From assembly GCA_030544235.1 (NCBI GenBank), contig CM060465.1, positions 8,363,001-8,427,000 of the forward strand: a stretch of 64,000 nt of DNA. The letters are read 5' to 3'. Positions 52,649 to 64,000 of the stretch are shown here, piece by piece. The translations under genes were made by a program, and so were the position numbers. A model generated the notes under the pieces. The model searched no databases. It was given only the letters and a program-made list of their open reading frames with translations, and had not been told where the DNA came from. How positions within the stretch are numbered: position 1 is the stretch's first letter; every line of letters starts with the position of its first letter. Origin of the DNA: Lepturacanthus savala (taxonomy: Eukaryota; Chordata; Actinopteri; Scombriformes; Trichiuridae).

Positions 52649-52903
52649 AGGGGCCCTATATTGCTATTTTCTAGGTTAAAATTTAAAATTCCATGGTCTA
52701 TTTATAATAAATTAGCTGCATTTATGGTCTAAATGCACCTAGTTAGACCTGTAGCAGCAATGCAGTCTGCCTTCTCACACACTCAGTTTTAGATGGTCAG
52801 TGAAACAGAAGCCAAGTCCATGGATCCAGGGTTGGTTACTATTAACTTACACTCCTGTTGTGACATCACAACATGAGCCATTATTTTTCATAATAGGGCT
52901 CCT
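52649..52903. mobile_element. TTAA-target (piggyBac-like) MITE in the rasgrf1 3' UTR
   Basis: Termini are AGGGGCCCTAT and the complement of AGGAGCCCTAT, flanked by TTGA (52645-52648, a decayed TTAA) and TTAA (52904-52907). The ends match those of 20899-21181, and internal words such as GACCTGTAGCAGCAATGCAG recur near 32410 and, inverted, near 7770. Length 255, non-coding. Only 21 bases separate it from the hAT MITE. Confidence 0.75.
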
Positions 52904-53817
52904 TTAAGATAAAATTAATTAAAATGTAAGCTTCTTTTTATTTTTTGTCAAGCGAGAAAGCCCCAAATTCTCCTCAGATCCCTCCATACGGTGATAATCA
53001 AAGGTTATTTTTGCTATGATTTGGAGTTATCATCTGAATTTACTGGTACACCTGGAGTTCGCAAAAACAGTAAAGTGAGTTTTCCTTTTTGTTTCAGTTC
53101 AAACTCATATAACCAGATCACACGCGGTGGGAAGTGTTGTACCTTCAGGTTTCAGCGATACTTCTGTAGAGTAAAAGGTTGTTGCTCCTCCTGTAATTAA
53201 AAGACAATCTGTCCTTTTTGCTGTTCCAGTGATTGTGGAACGTGACTGTATATCACTCTGTTATATGCATCGCTGTTTAACAATATGATAAAAAAAATGT
53301 ATGTGAATGACCTCTGCCTGCAGCATTCAAACACTATTTTTGTAGTAGTATACAAGAGAGTGACCTGCTCTTTATATGAACATGGGAAAGTATTTTGTAC
53401 TTTGTTGTTAACTCACCTCACTGAGATGTGCTGTACATTTTGTACATGCAACCCTGCATATTTCTCTATGTGGAACAGTGTAATCCTTAAAAATACAAAA
53501 ACAACAACAACAACAACAAAAAAAACAACTCAAGCTTAAAAACAGTGTGGTCTTGAAACCATGACTTAGAGGTAGGAAAACCACTTCAAAGTGTTTTGCA
53601 TTTATACTGTAATCCTGTCTATAACCATTTCTGTTAGCAGGAATATAGTAATGTAGTGCTTATTCTGTGAATATTTGTATGTATTTTTACTATGTATGTA
53701 CAGTACACTTTTGAAGCTCACGTGGCAGGCATGCAACACCTTCACAGACAGAATAATACTATATACTTATACTGTATACACTTATACATGCACATACTCT
53801 TATAAGGTATATAAACA

Positions 53818-53823
53818 AATAAA
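53818..53823 (+). terminator. rasgrf1: candidate polyadenylation signal of rasgrf1
   Basis: A canonical AATAAA lies about 2.0 kb downstream of the rasgrf1 stop codon and is followed by a T-rich and GT-containing stretch. It is the most credible distal signal before the next gene. Earlier AT-rich hexamers could give shorter 3' UTRs. Confidence 0.4.
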
Positions 53824-53905
53824 CATTTTGCTGTTAGCAATACCCAGTGGTATGAAAATTATCTTTCAACCCTCATGTTTCCACACCTGAAGAAATATCC
53901 CCAGT

Positions 53906-53910
<5 letters not shown>

Positions 53911-53942
<32 letters not shown>
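53911..53942 (+). repeat. poly(A) tract downstream of rasgrf1
   Basis: About 32 consecutive A residues, roughly 90 bases after the candidate AATAAA. Confidence 0.9.
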
Positions 53943-53943
<1 letters not shown>

Positions 53944-55931
53944 ATAACAGAAGAATGAAGATATGATGATGATATTAACAAACAAATAAACATATGTTTC
54001 CCAGTTACCTCTTGCTAATAAATCCATTTTATCTCAGGGGCATTTTGTCTCAAGTGTTTTTGTAGATCATCTATCAGCTGACATCATGCTTACTCAGTCT
54101 GTGACATCAAGTGTAATGTGAAGCTCTTTAACATGACCAGCACCGTTGTTTTAGCAGGAAATATATTAATATAGTATAAAACCCTGACTCTATGTAGGAA
54201 AATACATATGGCTGCTTTAAAAATATTCAGATCTTTAACAAATGCATAAATTGCTTAAACCAAAGTTACTTCCAGGTTATAATGATTATAAGAAGCCAAC
54301 GGAGCTACAGGTAACATAATAAACTGCTGTTTGGTTCAGTTTTAGTTTTTGTGCAGTTAAAAGTTGGGGTAATTGGGGACTCTAAATTACCTATAGGTGT
54401 GAATGTGTGAGTGAATGGTGTGTGTGCCCCACGATTGGCTGGCGACCATCTGGGGTGTATCCCTGCCTCTCGCTGTAACGCGCTGGGATTGGCTCCAGCA
54501 GACCCTTGTGACCCTAATGAGGAATAAGCAGGTATAGAATATGACTGACTGACTACGGTGGGAAATTCTATGATTGTGGAATTTATCCTTTTGTTTTGTT
54601 TGTTGATTTTATTTGTTGTCATAGCCTAAACCTTGTAGTGAAACACTTACCTAAAAATATGTTGTGTAAAAAAATGTAAAAACATATATAATGAGCTAAT
54701 CTTCAGCCTTCTCAGTCAGTATGGTTTCTAATTGAATTTATTCATTTATTTATATGTGCATTCATTATGGAAAACATGTTTGTGTTAATACTAGTTCTAA
54801 AACATCAGATGTGTCTAAATATGATCAAAATACCACTGACTTAAACTTATATGCAAATTGACCTACATGGTTGCTCCTCAAACCTGTATAAATGGGGGTT
54901 TTGGAGGTTGCATTGTTCAATAGAGGTAGAGCTGAACTATAGAAGGAGTTTAAAATATCATCACCCTATTAAAATAATGGCCTCAGTCATATATTGTTTA
55001 AATAAACGTTTTGGGCCTAAATCATCTTTAGATGATGCTTTGACCATGTCTGGTAAAATCACCCAAATCCTAAATCATAAAAATTCAGACTCTTTATGTT
55101 CTATAGGCCATTTTACTTAAGCCACTTTATTTTTGCCTAGGTCAAAGTTTTTTGCCCAAGTCACAATAAAAATGCTAATTTAATAAGCATTCATGATGAA
55201 GATACATGAGACTGTATGGTGCAGAAAAATCTCTAAACATGATTCTTGAATCAATTTCTACTGGTGAGTGATAAAGGCTATAATGTGTAATTTAGTAAAA
55301 TTTCACAAGTTGCCACGTCACAGGTTTCAAAAAGTTGTCAAAAGTGGATGTTGGAAAAGAGTTACATTCAATAAAACAACAGGCAAAGATCTAGAAAAGT
55401 GATTAAAGAAAATGGAACTGCTTCCTGGCCAATTTGATTTACCTGACATTAGTTTAGTTTAACTCCAGGTAATGTAAGTTTAAAGTTTCACTATGGAATG
55501 AAAGGACAGTTTAATCCAGGTACCTAAAGTCACCTAAAACCAAAATGTTCAAAAATTGTCCTGAGTCACTTTAATGTCACACAAATAAAACCTTTCTATG
55601 CATGTCCACAATCATCCACTGTCAAGGTATTTTTTTATTGAAATGGTTATTAAATATAATATTTTCTGCAGTTGCTAACGTTTTTTTGTTTTCCCTAAAA
55701 CAAAAAAAATGACTTAGACCTTAATTTTAATATGGTGGCAATATTTTCTTGGCGATGGAAACCAACATATCACGCCTATTTATTGTTAACAGGAAAGCAG
55801 ATATGACGTTTGAGTAATGATTCGGTCCCAGCTGTTGTCGGTGGAGAGTTTCGAACAGGGACCTCGTGACTTTCGCACATCTGCCTCACTTCACTTTGAC
55901 GCTGCGGCTGCTCGCGCCCTGACTGACCACG
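53943..55931. other. intergenic region between rasgrf1 and ctsh
   Basis: Contains the truncated SINE (54358-54553). The last 120 bases before ctsh become GC-richer (GCTGCGGCTGCTCGCGCCC), consistent with a small ctsh promoter or 5' UTR. An 89-codon frame at 54851-55120 has no recognised similarity. Confidence 0.55.
54358..54553 (+). mobile_element. 5'-truncated SINE copy
   Basis: Only the 3' half of the SINE is present: GACTCTAAATTACCTATAGG, GTGAATGGTGTGTGTG, CGCTGGGATTGGCTCCAGCA, ending in ATGACTGACTGACTA. The tRNA-like head is missing, as expected for truncated retrotransposition. It lies between rasgrf1 and ctsh. Confidence 0.75.
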
Positions 55932-59457
<3,526 letters not shown>

Positions 59458-59662
59458 TTTCATGATAGCAAACTGCTTAAGGGTTGAAAAGGGAGCTCGA
59501 TGAAACTATTTTTTTAATCATACTGGATCCTTTCTTTATATAATCACTAGCCTACTATGCATGATTGTGGTACATTTTTACAAAATTGACAAGTTGAATG
59601 TAATCATCACACTTTGTTACATGTTCCTATCAATGCTTATAACAAAACTAAATATCTCCTGA

Positions 59663-59668
59663 ATTAAA
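59663..59668 (+). terminator. ctsh: candidate polyadenylation signal of ctsh
   Basis: An ATTAAA lies about 205 bases after the ctsh stop codon, just before a long (TA)n array. It is the common variant hexamer, and no AATAAA lies closer to the stop. Confidence 0.45.
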
Positions 59669-59672
59669 CTGG

Positions 59673-59818
<146 letters not shown>

Positions 59819-60301
59819 TGATATCTTACAAACAGGAGAGTGGAGTTGGCTCATATTTTACATGTCTATGAGACTGTCTGTTGACAGCTCCACAAAACAG
59901 ATATGTTTCCCTCAAAACTTATGGCATGGATTCAATAAATGTTCAAATGATCAAATATTTAACCAAAAATCAAGTGAAAACAGATTTGTATCAGAACTTT
60001 GTCTTTTCCTCTTTTCATCTCCTATACATTATCTCAGGACCCCTCACATTTATCTGCAGTAACATGCATAAACAGTAACATGCTGCTTACACATTGATGC
60101 ATCATTATTAACAATCTAATTATTATTGTAGAATAATATATCAGGGTGATGAAAATAGTACTTTTCAGTTTATTATTTAAACTACATTTGTACTTGAGTA
60201 TTTTTTTGTCTAAGTGATGGATCTGAGTACTAATAATACCTTATCTCATTATTGTGTACAAAATAGAAAAATACAAATAATAAACTTAAGATCTTCTATT
60301 G

Positions 60302-60305
<4 letters not shown>

Positions 60306-60368
<63 letters not shown>
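60306..60368. repeat. (TA)n microsatellite between ctsh and blm
   Basis: TA array about 130 bases upstream of the ZNF143-type element. Confidence 0.95.
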
Positions 60369-60370
<2 letters not shown>

Positions 60371-60495
60371 TGCGTGAAGCTTTATTTGTGACCCCTGGCA
60401 AACAAATTTTTGTTTGTCTTTTATTTCTGTTACTGATGTATGATTGTTGTTTTATTAGCCAATGGCTAATAAAGCAGTTTAAAACATAAAAACAA

Positions 60496-60514
60496 ACTAC
60501 ACTTCCCAGAATCC
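60496..60514 (+). promoter_or_regulatory. ZNF143/Staf-type element upstream of blm
   Basis: The 19 bases beginning ACTACACTTCCCAGAAT match the known ZNF143 (Staf) promoter element, consensus ACTACAATTCCCAGAATGC, at 17 of 19 positions. The site is about 290 bases upstream of the blm start codon, in a unique, repeat-free stretch that also has a CCAAT box (60535-60539). Such elements mark housekeeping promoters in vertebrates. Promoter function here is inferred. Confidence 0.6.
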
Positions 60515-60534
60515 TCATCGCCTCTCAACCACAG

Positions 60535-60603
60535 CCAATAAGGAGTCAGATTTGAATGGGCGCAAAAAGCGTTGTGGTACAAGCGGCAGGACCACTGACG
60601 TAA
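60535..60603 (+). promoter_or_regulatory. blm: probable blm core promoter motifs (CCAAT, CHR-like, CRE-like)
   Basis: CCAAT is at 60535-60539, TTTGAA (the cell-cycle homology region core, bound by DREAM/MuvB in G2/M and S-phase genes) at 60551-60556 beside a GGGCGC at about 60558, and a CRE-like TGACGTAA at 60596-60603. There is no TATA box. Spacing and composition suit a cell-cycle-regulated TATA-less promoter, as expected for BLM. This rests on motif matching only. Confidence 0.4.
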
Positions 60604-60801
60604 ACTGTAGTGAATGTAGTAGATAAAACCGTGATTAAACTTTAATTAAACACTAACGACAGACCGACTCAGTCTCATGTGAATCTCGTGACGTTTATCG
60701 CGTCTGTTGTCACGAGCAGTGCTAAAGAAATATTGGCTATTAAGGTTACTTCGTGGGCTGCTAGCTTAGCCAGCTAACACTAGCCAGCTCAGCTGCTAAC
60801 A

Positions 60802-61732
60802 ATGTCCAGTCTCCCTCAAAACAATTTGAAGGAGCAGCTGGCGAGACACAGCAATGCTGCCCAGAGCAAGTTGTCTCTGTCCAAAGCCAGACCAGGGTAA
60901 GTCTGAAACAACAATTACAGCTAATAATAGATAAGTAGCAGTTAGCTGTGCTAACAAGTTACTGATAAACACTGACACTTCAGCATTAGTTAGGAACGGG
61001 CATGAGCTTTGTGACAGAAAGGCTGCTTACTCTCATTTAAATGTCATCTGGCTGGTGCAGGTAAAGTAGCTGTACAGATCTATCTGTGTCAATAAAGATA
61101 CTGTAGACTCAGGAACCAAAATTTACCAACCATTTACCAGCCAAATGCTGCTTCAGAATGCAAATGATTGGGACTTTTTCACCCATCATCTAGAAAAACA
61201 GTGGTAATCCATTGAGTGGCTGAACCAGTTATTTGGTGGACAAATAAGTTAATTTGTATCCTGCTGCACACTAATATATTATTGATTGGGAACTACATAC
61301 AAAACTATAATAGCATGCTTAATACCAAATTGCAATTGTAAAAAGCTATTTAATATTTGTGGCTTATTTAAATAGTGTGTCTATCCATTACATTCTTTTC
61401 TAGTTCCGTTTTGTCTATGAGCTCATGTACTTTTTTACTTATTCATATTTTTGATTCAACTTTATTGTCACCAAACATATATGTACTACGCAAGATCTAA
61501 CCCGAAGTATAGATTTAGGCATCAATGTGCAGATATACAGGGTATGAATTACTTTGAGCAGCTTATAAAGAAAGACACATATACACATGTGCAGTATGTT
61601 GTATAAAGTGATGTTATGGTGAGTAACTGATTCAGTTTGTTAGAGTATGAAGTAGAAAATTAATAGAGCTGCAATAACGATATACATTATCAATTAATCC
61701 TTTCGCCCTAAATGTGACATTCGGAAGCACAG

Positions 61733-61780
<48 letters not shown>

Positions 61781-62875
61781 TTCTGCTATTATGGAAAGCT
61801 CACATTTTTTAACATTTAGCTACAGTTGTTCTAACTTGCACTGTATCTTGGTTACTTTAGATCTAAATTATAATTCCTTAAAGACAGTGTTGCTAAAGTC
61901 ACTCAGTTTTTTTTATCATTCATATTTATTTTTCAGAGCATTTTCATTTAAAAAGAAATCCTCAACTGGTACATGCACGGTGGACATCCCGACCAAGGTA
62001 ATCAGCTCAAATGTTTTGGCAAACAGGAATGTCAATGTCCCAAAGGACACTTTGGTGACTAAATCTCCTTTGACGTTTTTAAAAAAGCCGGAGTTACCTC
62101 CAAAATCCCAAATCACCAACTTCTACTCTGTAAATTCAAAAAGCAAGTTGGACTCCATCAGCCCAGCAGGGAACTGTTCTACATCAGCAGTGGCAGTGCC
62201 TGGCAAAGTGTCTACGTCTGATGCTGACAGGCCATTTACTAGCTCTAATGGCAACAATTCCACAGCTCTTGATGTGTCTGTTGGATTCCCAGTGGACGAC
62301 TGGGATGATTTTGATGACTTTGAAACTCCTTACAAAGCAAAAAATAACTCTTTCGGTCCAGAAACATCAGGGAAGAGCAACAAGTTAGAGTCTCCAAGTG
62401 AAGAAAAATCAGAATCCAAGGGGAGAACATCCCCTGTAGAAACTGGTGAGCCAAAACACAGCATGGACAAAGATGAAGATTCACCAAGGCCCAGTCCGAT
62501 CAGGGATCCAGTAGAGTGCGACCTGGAGGATTCTCCAGTTCGACCGACCAGAAGACGTCCTGCTGCTTACCTGAATACTGTTATGAGTGATAGTGAGGAA
62601 GACAATAATGTTGCCTCCAAAGCCTTTGGCAGAACTACAGGTAACAAGCTGTTTATTGATGCTTATGTATTTTATTTAAACATTGAAGGGTGGACAAAAA
62701 AACAACACAGGCTATGTTGGGTGTCTCTTTTTTTCTCTTTAGATAAGAAAAAATGGATTGACCCAAAGGTGATAAACCTTGATGACAACTCAGACCTTGA
62801 AGACGACGTTGATTACATTCCCCCTTCTCCAGTCCCTGAGGAGTCCTCCTACACTCCTCCTTCGATTGAGGCCAG
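60802..62875 (+). CDS. blm: Bloom syndrome RecQ helicase, N-terminal part (first three coding exons)
   Basis: BLM unwinds D-loops and Holliday junctions and acts with TOP3A-RMI in the dissolvasome. Exons seen are 60802-60896, 61937-62640 and 62743-62875, giving about 310 residues. The last exon ends in mid-codon at a GT donor, so the gene continues past the window with the RecQ helicase, RQC and HRDC regions. The start MSSLPQNNLKEQLARHS aligns with recalled human BLM (PQNNLQEQLERHS), followed by KLSLSK and FSFKKK. The acidic motif DDWDDFDDFETP (152-163) corresponds to the human segment near 146-156 that contributes to RPA binding, and DYIPPSP near the end of exon 3 matches human FVPPSP. The rest is low-complexity and fast evolving, as usual for this N-terminus. 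A longer open frame beginning at 61791 runs through the intron acceptor and is not the real start. Confidence 0.93.
60897..61936 (+). other. blm intron 1 content
   Basis: The intron contains a short piece of a CTGCAAT-type MITE (about 61668-61730) and a (GTTA)n array (61733-61780). I see no other coding or RNA feature. Confidence 0.5.
61733..61780. repeat. (GTTA)n microsatellite, blm intron 1
   Basis: About twelve GTTA units, upstream of blm coding exon 2. Confidence 0.95.
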
Positions 62876-64000
62876 GTGATGTTTTTCAACATACTTTTTT
62901 CATTTTTTAACATCATATAATTACCATGAAAAATTGATTTATATTGTTATTTCCATCCCAAAAGTGAACTTTTATATTATAGTCATTCAGTTCACACAGA
63001 CTGCATATATTTCAATGGTCATTTAAATTTGATTATTATAAGTGACAATTAATGATAATCCTAAATTCAGCCTCAGAAAGAGTATTACTTAAGACCAATG
63101 AAAGAAAACATTTCTAGAAATATTGGCCAACTGAAGTAGGCTTGTCCCGATCCAATATCGGCATCGGATCGGCCACCGATACTGGCAAAAATATGGATAT
63201 CGGTATCGGCGCGGCGGCACAGGAAAAAAATCAGATCCGTTAAAAAAAGTCCAGGTTTTCCAGCGCACCTATTCAGATAATCCATTCCAATTTTTTTGCT
63301 GTGGTTTCGCTAAAATCCGGTCCGCATTTTCCAGCACACCAGCATTAGCGTCTCCCCACATTTGTTTAGCTCGGCTCGCGTTGCATAGCAACCAGAGACG
63401 CGCTCAGACTTGTCGCTCCGTGGCAAACGGCACAGACAGACACCCAAACAGCGTAGATTACACTGAAACGAGCACACTGGAATTGTTCCAGCACTCGGAT
63501 AATGTAACTGTGACTTTAGTACATCGTTTTCTTTATTTAACATGGGATGTTGACTTCTTCTCCTTTTTTAACGGAATGCATCTCCGCAAATCTGCGGAAA
63601 TGTGACCGCGACTCTGGTGACTGGACTCAACTGTGTCACCTGATGCAGGAATAACGACGCACCAAAATAAAAAAATAAAATAAATGTTAAACCAGCATGT
63701 CTAAACAGAGAGAAGATGTATAACAGGATGTTGAATATCCATTCAATGTGACAAATAAACAGCAACAAATTATTTTTTGATTTTTTTAAATTTATTTAGA
63801 CGTCTTTATTCAGAAAATCCCACTTTGAAAAAACTTTATTTAAAACACTCCAGACCGCCATTACATTTTTTAGCTTGCGCACCCCCGAGTGCTCGGACCT
63901 GCAGTCAGGGCAAACAGTTGAAGGCATTGTGTAGATAGAGATGGAGCAAAAAGTGTGGAGGAGATTTTTAAATAGTTAACAATATTATTTGCACTGGTTT
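62876..64000 (+). other. blm: blm intron 3 (partial), with a dispersed DNA-transposon-type repeat
   Basis: No further blm exon is seen up to the window end. From about 63137 there is a stretch rich in ATCGGTATCGG/CCGATA words, resembling the terminal part of a dispersed hAT-like repeat common in fish. It includes a GC-rich block at 63310-63480 and small spurious open frames. The far end of the element is not identifiable in the window. Confidence 0.45.

Larger units (their letters stand above)
51809..53910 (+). other. rasgrf1: rasgrf1 3' untranslated region (probable extent)
   Basis: The sequence after the TGA at 51806-51808 is AT-rich, without exons, and contains several T-rich, TGTA-type stretches typical of long vertebrate 3' UTRs. 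The best polyadenylation signal is AATAAA at 53818-53823. Two non-autonomous DNA transposons (52353-52627 and 52649-52903) are inserted in it. A genomic run of A (53911-53942) follows the candidate cleavage region. The extent is inferred; only the stop codon and the signal hexamer are seen directly. Confidence 0.5.

Noticed and set aside
61791..62879. 362-codon frame starting upstream of blm exon 2
   Set aside because: The first 48 codons are intron and the 3' part runs through the intron at 62641-62742. Splice sites and match to BLM define the real exons.

Overview
The window is vertebrate, almost certainly teleost fish, nuclear DNA. It is AT-rich, carries introns and long (TA)n, (CA)n, (CT)n and (GATG)n arrays, and contains fish-type transposons (a Rex3/RTE tail, L2/Rex-like LINEs, a LINE with a restriction-like endonuclease, a tRNA-type SINE, and hAT-like and TTAA-target MITEs). 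Most long open frames in it are repeat artefacts.

Layout. Positions 1 to about 28,000 are an intergenic desert upstream of the first gene, with no protein gene I can recognise. It holds degenerate transposons, two strong CTCF-core matches (4802, 6684), unusual inverted repeats (7890 and 13285) and a block of dead LINEs (21,690-26,397). Three genes follow, all on the + strand: rasgrf1 (28,237-51,808, 27 coding exons rebuilt at base level, 1258 residues), ctsh encoding cathepsin H (55,932-59,457, 12 exons, 324 residues), and the 5' part of blm, the Bloom syndrome RecQ helicase (first three coding exons from 60,802; the helicase core lies beyond the window).

The genes are neighbours but not a pathway. 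Rasgrf1 is a calcium/calmodulin-responsive exchange factor for Ras and Rac, Ctsh is a lysosomal cysteine aminopeptidase, and Blm is a DNA repair helicase. RASGRF1 and CTSH are also adjacent in mammals (human 15q25), while BLM lies further along the same human chromosome arm, so the order fits conserved synteny with a local rearrangement. All exon joins preserve frame. All splice sites are GT-AG except rasgrf1 intron 12, which is GC-AG.

I found no convincing new biological system. The most interesting items are the GC-AG intron, the two upstream CTCF-type sites, a 760-bp homopyrimidine tract in rasgrf1 intron 1, mutually exclusive overlapping hairpins at 13.3 kb, a LINE whose frameshift can be pinpointed from a second copy in the window, two DNA transposons side by side in the rasgrf1 3' UTR, and a ZNF143-type element upstream of blm.
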